Shown piece by piece: positions 41,935-50,288 of a DNA stretch of 59,628 nucleotides. The stretch is from NCBI RefSeq assembly GCF_009391885.1, contig NZ_VZII01000044.1, forward strand, positions 1 through 59,628, written 5' to 3'. Numbering within the stretch: the stretch's first letter is position 1; each line of letters opens with the position of its first letter. Below the pieces are notes generated by a model, which was given only the letters and a program-made list of their open reading frames with translations, was not told the DNA's origin and searched no databases. This stretch comes from Pseudomonas sp. MN1F. GTDB taxonomy: Bacteria; Pseudomonadota; Gammaproteobacteria; Pseudomonadales; Pseudomonadaceae. The position numbers were made by a program, and so were the translations under genes.

Positions 41935-43201
41935 TGGCTGGGCTCAAGTGGGTTTCAGGTTGCGCTTCGCGGCTGGACGTCAGGGCGAACGAGCGCAGGC
42001 TGACCAGGTGTTCGTGGGTGGTGTACTCGCGCCGCTCCAGGCGTTCACGCTTGAAGCGCTTCTCCCGCGACAGGCGCGAGAACCAGTAGAGCAGTTCGTC
42101 GGTGGCGCCTTCGGGCTCCTGGTCCAGCAGCCAGACCATCAGGTCGGGCAGTGGCAGGGCATCTTCGCAGCGCTCGAGCATCTCTTTGACCGTGCGTGGC
42201 GCACGCGGCAGCGGGCCTTTCTGGGTCTTGTGCGCCTTGGGGAACTTGGCCGGCTTCGGCTCGAAGCGGGCCAGGGCGTAGACGTAGGCCTCGACCTGGC
42301 TGGCGCTGCCGAGGAAGGTGCTTTGCGGGCGGGTGAACAGCGGCATGGCCGCCTGCGGCACGGCGTCGATACCCTTTCGCCGGATCACCGACAGCGCCAG
42401 TGCGGCGCCGCGGGTCACGGCGTTGTGCCGGCGCGCTTCTTCACGCAGCGGCAGCAGCAGTTCGCGGGCATGGCGCAGGGTCAGCTGGGCGCTGGTCTGC
42501 ATTTCCAGAATGCGTGCGTGGGTGCGCAGCAGCATGTCGTCGTCGACCAGGTGGCCCAGGCGCGCCTGTTCGCCGAGCAGCTTCAGCAGCACGGTTTCGA
42601 CTTTGCGCACGCCTTGCTCGAAGGCGCCGTCGGCGTTCACCAGCTGGATCATCGGCTCGACGTATTCGTCCCAGGTCGCCAGTACTTCGGCGTAGCGCTG
42701 GCGCAGCGGGATCTGGCGGTTGCTGGTCTTGGCCCGTTCGGCCACGGCGACCAGCGCCTGCTCGTCGTTGTCGAGCTTCTTCAGCACGTCGCGCACGCGC
42801 ATGTCGAGCAGGCGCAGCTGGCGCGCCAGGTCGTCGCTGTCACGGTTGTCGAAGGCATCCTGGATATGCCCGGCCAGGCGCTCCAGGTGGCGCAGGTAGG
42901 CCTCGATCTCCAGGCACAGGCCCAACCGGTGCTCGCGGCGCAGGTAGGCGAGGAAGTCGTGGATCTGGGCATTGAGCTCGAAGCGGTTCGGGCTCTTGGC
43001 CACTGGCACCAGAATGTCCAGGCGGATCCACACGTCGAGCAGCTGGGTGATGTCCTGCGGCGTGCTTTCCACCTGCTGGCGGCCCAGTTGCTGGCGCAGC
43101 TCCACCAGGCTCAGGGTGCCCTGGTCGAAACGCTCGCACAGCGGCTCGATCAGGGCCCAGTGTTCGGCTAGGGCGCGCAGGACGCGCTTGGGTTCGATCA
43201 T
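41924..43201 (-). CDS. mksF: MksF, kleisin subunit of condensin
   Basis: A 425-residue kleisin-type protein. The N-terminal winged helix (about 1–110) is followed by helical arms (SDDLARQLRLLDMRVRDVLKKLD) and a C-terminal part rich in charged residues that would close the ring on MksB. It is the first gene of the operon, whose promoter lies in 43202–43420, shared with the divergent holD. Confidence 0.87.
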   Translation of the reverse strand: MIEPKRVLRALAEHWALIEPLCERFDQGTLSLVELRQQLGRQQVESTPQDITQLLDVWIRLDILVPVAKSPNRFELNAQIHDFLAYLRREHRLGLCLEIEAYLRHLERLAGHIQDAFDNRDSDDLARQLRLLDMRVRDVLKKLDNDEQALVAVAERAKTSNRQIPLRQRYAEVLATWDEYVEPMIQLVNADGAFEQGVRKVETVLLKLLGEQARLGHLVDDDMLLRTHARILEMQTSAQLTLRHARELLLPLREEARRHNAVTRGAALALSVIRRKGIDAVPQAAMPLFTRPQSTFLGSASQVEAYVYALARFEPKPAKFPKAHKTQKGPLPRAPRTVKEMLERCEDALPLPDLMVWLLDQEPEGATDELLYWFSRLSREKRFKRERLERREYTTHEHLVSLRSFALTSSREAQPETHLSPANAS

Positions 43202-43422
43202 TGGCGTCTACTCGTTGCCAAGTAAAAAGGGGGCGATTGTACTTCATCCGGGGGGGAGGATTTCACCCCTTGGTCTGTAATGAGAGATAACCTTGGCTCT
43301 TGTAGGGGATTCACTGGCCCCTGGGGCGGGGCACAGGCAACAAATTTCCGCCGACCAGTTGCAGCACAGCCGGGCCAACAACGTTAGAATGTGCGACGTT
43401 TCGAACCCCGGATCCCCGAGCC

Positions 43423-44211
43423 TTGCTGACCGAACCCCGCCGCCGCGCCTACCTTTCCGCCATGCAAGTGGTGCATTGGCTGCCGCGCGCCGAACTGCCG
43501 TTCGCCGCGCCGTCGCGCCCCGAGCTGCTGTTGCCGCAAGCGCCGGTAGAGGACGTCGATTTCGAGGTTCGGCCCTCCGCGCCGGTGGCCAGCGAGGCCC
43601 CGGCCGCGCCCCAGGCCCGCTCCGGCGAGCGCCCGAAAATCGAGATTCCGCGCCCGGGCAGCACGCCCAAGGTCGCTGCCAAGCCAGTCGAAGCCGAGGA
43701 AGAGGCCCCCGCGCCGCGCCCGGCCCCGGTGCCGCCACCGCGCTTCTCGTTGCAACTGCTGCGCGCCGGTAGCTGCCTGCTGCTGGTCGAGCTGGCTACC
43801 GGTCAGCCTTTCCAGAGTCGCGATCCGTCCTATCTGCTGCTCAAGGACATGCTGCGTGCCGCCGGCCTGCCCGATGCGCCGCAGATCATCGGCGAGCCCG
43901 TGCGCTGGCCGTTGCTGGTGCGTGGCAACATGGACCAGGGCCCGGATGCCGCACGTGATTTTGTCCAGGGCTTCATCCAGGCGCGCCTCGAAGAAACCCC
44001 CTGCAGCGTGCTGTGGCTGATCGGCTTGCCGGCCATGCGTTACGCGGCCGGCGCCGACGATGCAACTTATTACCAAGTACTGAAGGTCGATGGCCTGGGC
44101 GATGCCTGGGCTTTGCCGGGCCTTGAACTGTTGATGGACGAGCCGCAGCGCAAGGCGGACGTCTGGCAAGCGATGCGCCAGCTGATGGCGCGCTGGAAGA
44201 GCGTTGAATGA
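43423..44211 (+). CDS. holD: Putative DNA polymerase III ψ subunit (HolD-like)
   Basis: About 262 residues. The N-terminus RRRAYLSAMQVVHWLPR matches the pattern of E. coli HolD (RRDWQLQQLGITQW), which binds χ/clamp loader, followed by a Pro/Ala-rich linker (about 60–110) and a C-terminal domain. This requires a non-ATG start; TTG 43423 is taken. The next gene is rimI, overlapping by ATGA, as in the E. coli holD-rimI operon. From memory, the P. aeruginosa ψ subunit is the gene before rimI, which supports the call. Confidence 0.75.
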   Translation: MLTEPRRRAYLSAMQVVHWLPRAELPFAAPSRPELLLPQAPVEDVDFEVRPSAPVASEAPAAPQARSGERPKIEIPRPGSTPKVAAKPVEAEEEAPAPRPAPVPPPRFSLQLLRAGSCLLLVELATGQPFQSRDPSYLLLKDMLRAAGLPDAPQIIGEPVRWPLLVRGNMDQGPDAARDFVQGFIQARLEETPCSVLWLIGLPAMRYAAGADDATYYQVLKVDGLGDAWALPGLELLMDEPQRKADVWQAMRQLMARWKSVE

Positions 44212-44663
44212 GTGACTCGATCAGTTTCCGCCCGATGACCGAGGCGGATCTGGATGCCGTGCTTAAGATCGAATATGCCGCGTTCAGCCATCCCTGGACC
44301 CGCGGGATTTTTCAGGATGCGCTCAAATCTTACGAAGTGTGGCTGATGTTCGATGGGCAGCAGCAGGTCGGTCATGGGGTGATCAATGTGATCATCGACG
44401 AGGCGCACCTGCTCAACATTACCGTCAAACCCGAGAATCAGGGGCGTGGGCTGGGGCTGAAGCTGCTTGAGCACCTGATGGCGCGGGCCTACCAGCTCAA
44501 TGGCCGTGAGTGCTTCCTGGAGGTGCGGGCCAGTAATCAGTCGGCTTATCGCTTGTATGAGCGTTATGGCTTCAATGAGATCGGCAGGCGTCGTGACTAT
44601 TACCCGGTTGCGGGTGGGCGTGAAGATGCGCTGGTGATGGCTTGTACCCTGCTTGAGGACTAA
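44208..44663 (+). CDS. rimI: Ribosomal-protein S18 alanine N-acetyltransferase
   Basis: The 151-residue GNAT protein has the acetyl-CoA motif VKPENQGRGLGLKLLEHLM and the C-terminal VRASNQSAYRLYERYGFNEIGRRRDYY. It acetylates the N-terminus of ribosomal protein S18. It overlaps the holD-like gene by 4 bases and converges on the NYN gene. Confidence 0.93.
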   Translation: MSDSISFRPMTEADLDAVLKIEYAAFSHPWTRGIFQDALKSYEVWLMFDGQQQVGHGVINVIIDEAHLLNITVKPENQGRGLGLKLLEHLMARAYQLNGRECFLEVRASNQSAYRLYERYGFNEIGRRRDYYPVAGGREDALVMACTLLED

Positions 44664-44690
44664 TATCCAGCTGAGATACTTGTCGCCTGG

Positions 44691-45389
44691 CTACCAGTAT
44701 TCGGGTTTGATGGCTGGCCTTTTCTTGGTAGGTACCCGCTCCGGGAACTGATGAGCGGCAAGTTCCTCAGTCGTTACCAGGTGCCGCATCCAATGTGAGT
44801 GGTTTTTGAGAGAGCCTGGCGTTGTCCGCTTCATGCCCTCCCTGTGCGGCAGGATTACGCCAAGACGCAAGTCGGGAAAGTCCTCCTTGATAGCCTTCAG
44901 CGCGGGTGTCATGTCAGTGTCGGCAGAAACCAGTACAAGCTGCTGGACTCGTTCCTCTGCCGGGAGGCTGGCTTGCCTGGAGGCGAGCCGGTACATGCTG
45001 ATGGCGATGTGAACATCCGTCTCTTTTTCTTCGAGCTTCCAGATGGCTACTTGGTCGAGTCTCGAGGGAGGTGATTCCTTGCTGATGAATCTAGGCGCAT
45101 TGCGTGCTTCCAGCTGATGTCGGCCGTAGTGAACGACTACGCCTTTCGCTATGAGGGCGCGCAGATACGTGTCTTGAGCTTCTTTGGACTGGCTTCCGCG
45201 GCTGGCCAGCGACGGCTTTACGCCTGAGGTGAAAAAGTCGATGGAAGTCAGCTCGCTCTCTGGTGCTTCTACGTGAACGATATGCTGGATGAGAGAGGGC
45301 AGGTTCAGCCATTTGAAACTTGTGCCTGCGACCAGGCCGTAGAAGACGTTGTAACCATCGACGAAGCACGCGGTACGCAAGGCCTGCAT
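44691..45389 (-). CDS. NYN-domain protein (PIN-like RNase)
   Basis: A 232-residue protein with an N-terminal NYN domain. The first acid lies in CFVDGYNVFYG, later ones around KETDVHIAISM and LVSADTDMTPALKAI, the pattern of LabA/DUF88-type PIN-like nucleases. The C-terminus is basic (PTKKRPAIK). Its GC appears lower than the flanking genes, and it is a lone gene between rimI and an unknown secreted protein, so it may be acquired. RNA or DNA target unknown; defence-related families also carry NYN domains. Confidence 0.82.
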   Translation of the reverse strand: MQALRTACFVDGYNVFYGLVAGTSFKWLNLPSLIQHIVHVEAPESELTSIDFFTSGVKPSLASRGSQSKEAQDTYLRALIAKGVVVHYGRHQLEARNAPRFISKESPPSRLDQVAIWKLEEKETDVHIAISMYRLASRQASLPAEERVQQLVLVSADTDMTPALKAIKEDFPDLRLGVILPHREGMKRTTPGSLKNHSHWMRHLVTTEELAAHQFPERVPTKKRPAIKPEYW

Positions 45390-45400
45390 ATCCCTGAAAA

Positions 45401-45427
45401 CGAAAAAACCGGCACTAGGCCGGTTTC
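45401..45427 (-). terminator. Terminator-like hairpin, near-copy of the glyA terminator
   Basis: AACCGGC/GCCGGTT-type arms with the same CACTAG-containing loop as at 14649–14667, with a T-run leftward. No gene lies close on its right that would need it, so it may be left over from a rearrangement. Confidence 0.6.
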
Positions 45428-45633
45428 TTCACCCCAACTGCCGACGAATTGAATCATCGCGTACGGGGTTGAGTAGTGAAGTTATTATGCCACTGGGACC
45501 GAGGAGGTCAACGGGCATCTCCGATCCGGATCGCTGAAGCGAGAGAATGATCGCTCAAAATGGATCCATCGCACCTTGGGGCTGCAATTAAAATGTATGT
45601 CTCAGCATTGCAGGTGACATTGTTCGTAACACC

Positions 45634-46779
45634 TCACTCAAGATCGACCGGCTTGCGCAGGTTCCGTAGGCTTCTGCTCATCTCCCCGGTATTGCACTTC
45701 GCCGCCGCCTGCTCTGGCGTGTACTTGCGCACGGTGCGGAAGAATAGCTCACAGGTCTGCTTCTTCTGCGTCACCTGCCACTTGGTCGAGCAGGCATTCA
45801 AGGTCATCTTCGGTTCGGCCCCAGGGTTTCGCCCCATGCCCGCCTGCCAGCAGGCCGCCGTCAAATCCTGCCCCATCATCTTCAGCCCTGCCGCATCGGC
45901 CGCATCCTGATCGCCGCCATGGCTGTCCTTGTCCGCTGCGTACCAGATCGCGCTGGGGTGGTTGGCGCCCAGCACCGGCACCTGTGTTCCCGGTAGCGGG
46001 CTGATGCTGACCAGACCCAGCACACCCACCTGCGGGCCGTACTGCTGCTGGATCCAGTTACGCACCGGGGCGCCGAAGGCGACCATCGGCAGCGGTTTGG
46101 CGGCGCTTTGCAAGGTCATCTCCTTGACCATGCGCAGCTGGTAGTCCTTGAAGTAGCCATAGGTGCCTGTCAGGGCATCCCCCGCGCTGGCCGGGGCGGC
46201 GATCGGGGCGATGTCGATGATGGTCTGGTAGGCCGGGGTCTGGCTGGCGTCGACGCCGTTGAAGGTCAGCAGCTCGGCCCAGCGGTCCGTGGTGTTGGAG
46301 CGCAGGTAATCCTGAGCCTGGGTCAGTGAGTAGTCCGGCGGGAAGTGCAGCAGCTCGATGCTGCGGCGGTTCTGCAGGGCCATGCCCAGCGGCAGGAACA
46401 GGTACCAGTCGTAGGACCATTTGCCGTCCTTGTTCAGCTGGGTGGCACCGTTGTAGGCCAGTTCGCCACTGTCGAGCAGCTTGCGCAGGGGCTCGGCATA
46501 GTTGGCGGGTACCTCGCTGATGGTGGCGTGCAAACGGTCGTGCTCACGGCTGACATGCACCTGGGCGTTGGCGTGGCCGTCGCGGCGTACGCTTTGCGTC
46601 AGGTAGTGCTCGACGGTCTGCTCCAGCGTCCAGTCGCGGTAGCAGATCACGTGGCAGTTGTTGGGGAAGGCGAACAGGCGGGTGACGCGCTGGGCGTCGC
46701 CCAGGTCGATGTGCGCATCCGCCATGACCAGGCCGCTGAAGGTGAGGGCGGCGAGGCTCGTTGCGGCAGTCTTGTGCAT
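45634..46779 (-). CDS. Exported protein of unknown function, 381 residues
   Basis: It starts MHKTAATSLAALTFSGLVMA, a cleavable signal peptide, with AAGGAG before ATG 46779. The mature protein has paired cysteines early (NNCHVICYRDW) and in the last 80 residues (AACWQAG, NACSTKW, QTCELFF, AKCNTG), so several disulfides are likely. The middle has repeated YxxxY/TIIDI patterns without a known motif. I do not recognise a family. It is divergent from the M15-type peptidase gene. Confidence 0.75.
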   Translation of the reverse strand: MHKTAATSLAALTFSGLVMADAHIDLGDAQRVTRLFAFPNNCHVICYRDWTLEQTVEHYLTQSVRRDGHANAQVHVSREHDRLHATISEVPANYAEPLRKLLDSGELAYNGATQLNKDGKWSYDWYLFLPLGMALQNRRSIELLHFPPDYSLTQAQDYLRSNTTDRWAELLTFNGVDASQTPAYQTIIDIAPIAAPASAGDALTGTYGYFKDYQLRMVKEMTLQSAAKPLPMVAFGAPVRNWIQQQYGPQVGVLGLVSISPLPGTQVPVLGANHPSAIWYAADKDSHGGDQDAADAAGLKMMGQDLTAACWQAGMGRNPGAEPKMTLNACSTKWQVTQKKQTCELFFRTVRKYTPEQAAAKCNTGEMSRSLRNLRKPVDLE

Positions 46780-46846
46780 GCTTAACTCCTTGTCAGTGGC
46801 CATCCGGGTTGGCGGCCGCGCTCATACTGGGGCAGGGAGCATGGGG

Positions 46847-47431
46847 ATGAGAAGAGCAAGTGCGCTGTTGCTGGCAGCAGGCGTGCTGTCGAGCACAATG
46901 GCGCTGGCAGACGCGCGTGACGTGTGGATGTTCGCGCAGTGGGCCGGTGACCATCAGACCCGGCCGTTTCGCGAGATGCTGGTGGATGCGCGCCTTTATG
47001 GTGTGGTGCCTATCCATCAGCTGCTGCGTTCGGCGTCGGACTGGAAGCTGTGCCATGCCTCGCCGTTTGCGGTGCCGCCTGCCAGCAACTGGCCGGCAGT
47101 GCGTTCCACGTTGTCGTTGATCCATACCCTCGACGGGCAAGGCCTCCTGCGCCAGTTTGAAGTGGTGTCGGCCTATCGCAACCCCGATCTCAACCGCTGC
47201 GCGGGCGGTGCCGTGGGCAGTGCCCATACCCGTGCTTTCGCGGTCGATATCCTGTTGCCGGGCTGGGTCGACCCCAATCCGCTGTGCCGCTTCTGGCAGC
47301 AGCATGGCCAGGCTTGGAACATGGGCCTGGGGCGCTATCCGAGCGGGCGCATCCACATTGATACGGCGGGTTATCGCACCTGGGGTGGTGATGGCGGTTC
47401 AAACTCGTCGTTCTGCAGCAAGCCCAGGTGA
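46847..47431 (+). CDS. Exported M15-type (YcbK/D-Ala-D-Ala carboxypeptidase) peptidase
   Basis: About 194 residues with a signal peptide (MRRASALLLAAGVLSSTMALA). The core VVSAYRNPDLNRCAGGAVGSAHTRAFAVDILLPGW carries the YR, GS-H…A-D zinc-site pattern of M15A peptidases, and SGRIHIDTAGYRTWGGD carries the second histidine. Such enzymes trim peptidoglycan stem peptides. ATG 46847 is chosen over 46841 for ribosome-binding-site spacing (AGGGAG at 46834–46839). Its end overlaps the convergent LysR gene by 61 bases. Confidence 0.82.
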   Translation: MRRASALLLAAGVLSSTMALADARDVWMFAQWAGDHQTRPFREMLVDARLYGVVPIHQLLRSASDWKLCHASPFAVPPASNWPAVRSTLSLIHTLDGQGLLRQFEVVSAYRNPDLNRCAGGAVGSAHTRAFAVDILLPGWVDPNPLCRFWQQHGQAWNMGLGRYPSGRIHIDTAGYRTWGGDGGSNSSFCSKPR

Positions 47432-48285
47432 CGGAGGCAGGCCTGGCTTTCGCTCGTCACCCATTCGGCGAAACGCTGGCGCTTGCCGCCATCGCTCAGC
47501 GGCTGCGGGCTGAGCAGGTGATAGGCCGAGCCATCGCGCAGGAAGCCGAGCGGGGCCTGCAACTGGCCGCTGTCGAGTTCGTCGCGCACCATCAATGCCG
47601 AGGCGATGGCCAGGCCCAGACCGGCGCTGGCGGCCTGTAGCGACAGGTAGAAGTGTTCGTAGTCGCTGCGTTCGGTGTGGGTTGCCTGCTGCCCGCTCAG
47701 GCGCAGCCAGGTGGGCCAGGCGTTGGGGCGGGTATTGCTGTGCAGGAGGCGCTGGTGGTCCAGGTTGTCGCTGTTGGTACGGCTGACCGGACCAATCCAC
47801 TCATCGCAGATCTTCAGGCTGTGCAGCGTCGGTGGCCAATGGAAGTCATCGCGGCGTAGCGCCAGGTCGACCCCGCTGCGGGCGAAGTCCACCGGGCCCC
47901 CGGCAGCCACCAGGTGCAATTGCAGGCCCGGGTGCATGGCGTGGAAGCGCGGCAGGCGCGGGATCAGCCAGCGCATGGCGATAGTCGGCTCGCAGGACAG
48001 CACCAGCACGTTGTCGCGCTCCTGCTGTTGCAGGCGCTGCACGGCGCCTTCGAGCTGCTCGAAGATCGCCTGGGTGGTGCCATGCAATGCCCGCCCGGCG
48101 GGGGTGAGGAAGATTGCCCGGTTGCGCCGTTCGAACAGTTCGACGCCAAGGCTTTCCTCGAGCAGGCGCACCTGGCGGCTGACAGCGCCGTGGGTGACAT
48201 GCAGGCGCTCGGCGGCGCGGACGAAACTTTCGGTTTCGGCGGCGATGTCGAAGTAGCGGAAGGCGGCGAGGGCTGGCAGTTTCAT
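47371..48285 (-). CDS. LysR-type regulator, divergent from a LysE-type exporter
   Basis: A 304-residue LysR protein: HTH in residues 1–65 (ALAAFRYFDIAAETESFVRAAERLHVTHGAVSRQVRLLEES) and a C-terminal effector domain. The GcvA-like N-terminus is typical of regulators next to amino-acid exporters. It is divergent from the LysE/RhtB gene, with the shared region 48286–48416, and probably controls it, as ArgP does argO (inference). Its 3' end overlaps the peptidase gene by 61 bases. Confidence 0.88.
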   Translation of the reverse strand: MKLPALAAFRYFDIAAETESFVRAAERLHVTHGAVSRQVRLLEESLGVELFERRNRAIFLTPAGRALHGTTQAIFEQLEGAVQRLQQQERDNVLVLSCEPTIAMRWLIPRLPRFHAMHPGLQLHLVAAGGPVDFARSGVDLALRRDDFHWPPTLHSLKICDEWIGPVSRTNSDNLDHQRLLHSNTRPNAWPTWLRLSGQQATHTERSDYEHFYLSLQAASAGLGLAIASALMVRDELDSGQLQAPLGFLRDGSAYHLLSPQPLSDGGKRQRFAEWVTSESQACLRHLGLLQNDEFEPPSPPQVR

Positions 48286-48416
48286 CGGGGCAGGCCCTGT
48301 ATATGTGTGAGGAAAACTATCAGATTTGCTCCACTTTAAATCGTTTTTTTACGTTCTGAGCGCGCTCGATAATAGCTGCATCTGTGCTTTTTCATCGTCT
48401 ATCGAGGCCCTTCTCC

Positions 48417-49028
48417 GTGACCGAACTCATCGCCGTCGCCCTGTTCACCCTCCTGGCCGTCATCAGCCCTGGTGCCGACTTCGCCCTGGTCACCCGCAGC
48501 AGTTATGCACAGGGCCGCAAGGCCGGGCTGGCTGCTGCAGTGGGGATCGCCTTGGGCGTGCAGGTGCATGTGCTGTACACGGTGCTGGGGATCGCGGTGG
48601 TCATCAGCCAGAGCCCGGCGCTGTTCCTCGTCATGAAAGTGCTCGGTGCGGGCTACCTGATCTACCTGGGCTACCAGTCACTGACCAATACCGGGCACAT
48701 CAGCCTGGATGGGGAGGTGGCGCAATCCGGTGTGCTGGCTGCATTGCGCACAGGCTTCGTAACCAATGCGCTCAACCCCAAGACCATGCTCTTCGTCGTC
48801 AGCGCCTACACCCAGGTGGTACGGCCGGGCAGCTCACTGGCAGTGGATTTCGCCTACGGGGCATTCATGTCGTTCGCTCACTGGGCCTGGTTCAGCCTGG
48901 TGGCGTTGTTCTTTTCCCGTGCGGGGTTGCGTGCGCTGATGATTGCAAGGCAGCGGCTGGTGGACCGTGTGATTGGTGTCGCGCTGATCGGCCTGGGCCT
49001 GGCTGTGGCGGTCGCCGGGGTGCGTTGA
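48417..49028 (+). CDS. LysE/RhtB-family amino-acid exporter
   Basis: A 203-residue membrane protein with about six spans and the family opening TELIAVALFTLLAVISPGADFALVTR, followed by GYLIYLGYQSL and FVTNALNPKTMLFVV. Members export basic amino acids, threonine or homoserine. GTG 48417 has GAGG about 9 bases before. It is adjacent to a divergent LysR. A terminator lies beyond, shared with the tRNA. Confidence 0.9.
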   Translation: MTELIAVALFTLLAVISPGADFALVTRSSYAQGRKAGLAAAVGIALGVQVHVLYTVLGIAVVISQSPALFLVMKVLGAGYLIYLGYQSLTNTGHISLDGEVAQSGVLAALRTGFVTNALNPKTMLFVVSAYTQVVRPGSSLAVDFAYGAFMSFAHWAWFSLVALFFSRAGLRALMIARQRLVDRVIGVALIGLGLAVAVAGVR

Positions 49029-49056
49029 GGAGGCTGGACTTTTCGACAGGCAAAAG

Positions 49057-49086
49057 AAAAGGGCTTACCTTGCGGTAAGCCCTTTT
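49057..49086. terminator. Bidirectional terminator between the LysE-type gene and tRNA-Met
   Basis: AAAAGGGCTTACC and GGTAAGCCCTTTT form a perfect 13-bp stem with a 4-base loop and T/A tracts on both sides. Confidence 0.9.
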
Positions 49087-49092
49087 CAGGTT

Positions 49093-49169
49093 TGGTGGCT
49101 ACACAGGGACTTGAACCCCGGACCCCAGCATTATGAATGCTATGCTCTAACCAACTGAGCTATGTAGCC
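49093..49169 (-). tRNA. tRNA-Met (anticodon CAT), CCA encoded
   Basis: The reverse strand folds as a 77-base cloverleaf starting GGCTACATAGCTCAGTTGG. The acceptor stem GGCTAC pairs with GTAGCC, the anticodon loop carries CAT, and GGTTCAAGTCC is the T loop. The 3' CCA is encoded. The Gly-start acceptor and D-arm fit elongator methionine tRNA. Confidence 0.95.
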
Positions 49170-49264
49170 GATGGGGCGCATTATTCCCTTGTGATGGGCC
49201 TGTGTCAACACTCATTTCAAAAAAAAATTGCACGCTTTCAAAAACTTAGCGACCTACCCCGGTT

Positions 49265-50197
49265 TCAGCGCACGATCAGCCACTGCCCGAGCACGCCGTA
49301 CAGCTGCAAATGCTGCTCGGCAGCCAGTGCCGCCAGGGTTTCGCCTGGGCGGTCGAGGCTGAAGGCGCCACTCACACGTCGATAGGCGGTCTGCTCATCC
49401 ATCAGCCAGACCCGGCGGCCCTGATAGCGGGCCAGGCGCTCGATGACCTGCCCCAGGGGCATGTCGCTGGCGAGGAGGTGGCCGGTGCGCCAGGCTTGCG
49501 CGGTCTTCGCGTCGACTTTCTGCAGCGGGTTGATCCGCGCATCGGTGAAGGTCACCCGTTCGCCCGCCGACACCATGCGCTGGTCGCTGCCCTGGATGAC
49601 CAAGGCCTTGCCATTGAGCACCACCAGTTCATCTTGATCGGCATGGCGCGCCACCATCAGGCGTGTGCCGTACACCTGGATACGGGCATCGTCGACCTGA
49701 ATCTCCATGGCGCGGCCATCGAGCACTACCTCCAGGGACACCTGGCCTTGTACCAGGTGCAATTGGCGCATGCGCCCACGCAGGTCGACGTTCATAGCGC
49801 TGGCGCTGTCCAGATGTAACGTCGAACCGTCGGCCAGGCGCACGCTGCGGCGCTCGCCCACGTCAGTGGCCAGTTCGCTGGCCAGGCGTTGCATCAGTGG
49901 CCAGTAAAGACAGGCCAAAGCGCCGAGCAGCAGCAGGAACACCACGGCGAATAGCTTGCCCATGTAACTACGGCGGACCTTGAGCAAACGCGGCCGTGGC
50001 CGGGCGGGGGGCACCTGAAGTTGCTGCCAGCACGCTTCCAGTTCGGCATAGGCGTGGGCGTTGCTCGGCGCCTGGCACCAACGGCCGAATGCCTGGCGTT
50101 CAGCTTCATCGCAGCCGGGCTGGCGCAGGCGGGAAAACCACACCAGCGCTTCCTGCTGAGGATCGGCCTGCATCTGCGTGGCGGGCATCGCACTCAT
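49265..50197 (-). CDS. FecR-family anti-sigma/signal transducer without a partner sigma gene
   Basis: About 310 residues: an N-terminal cytoplasmic DUF4880 region (ALVWFSRLRQPGCDEAERQAF), one membrane span (about 79–100), a periplasmic FecR domain (RRSVRLADGSTLHLDSASAM… VVLDGRAMEIQV… VYGTRLMVARH) and a C-terminal STN-like part (MPLGQVIERLARYQGRRVWL). FecR proteins pass a signal from a TonB receptor to a FecI-type sigma factor. No fecI or receptor gene adjoins it; upstream is a Fur-box promoter region and then a divergent exporter gene. ATG 50197 is chosen over GTG/TTG starts upstream. Confidence 0.82.
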   Translation of the reverse strand: MSAMPATQMQADPQQEALVWFSRLRQPGCDEAERQAFGRWCQAPSNAHAYAELEACWQQLQVPPARPRPRLLKVRRSYMGKLFAVVFLLLLGALACLYWPLMQRLASELATDVGERRSVRLADGSTLHLDSASAMNVDLRGRMRQLHLVQGQVSLEVVLDGRAMEIQVDDARIQVYGTRLMVARHADQDELVVLNGKALVIQGSDQRMVSAGERVTFTDARINPLQKVDAKTAQAWRTGHLLASDMPLGQVIERLARYQGRRVWLMDEQTAYRRVSGAFSLDRPGETLAALAAEQHLQLYGVLGQWLIVR

Positions 50198-50269
50198 GGG
50201 TCGGTGTGCTCGCGTGAGGGCGGTTTCGCCCAACGATTACGGGGGAGGGTAGGCCAAGGATGCTAAATA

Positions 50270-50288
50270 TATTGAGAACCATTTGCAA
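50270..50288 (-). promoter_or_regulatory. Fur-box-like site upstream of fecR
   Basis: TATTGAGAACCATTTGCAA matches the Pseudomonas Fur pattern (AATGAGAATCATTTGC) with few mismatches. It is about 73 bases upstream of the fecR start. Confidence 0.6.

Noticed and set aside
38399..43201. Wadjet (JetABCD) plasmid-defence system
   Set aside because: MksF, MksE and MksB are present but the JetD/MksG nuclease is not adjacent, and the set is a known Pseudomonas condensin.
43384..44169. 261-codon minus-strand open frame opposite the HolD-like gene
   Set aside because: No family features; the plus frame has the HolD-like N-terminus and couples to rimI.
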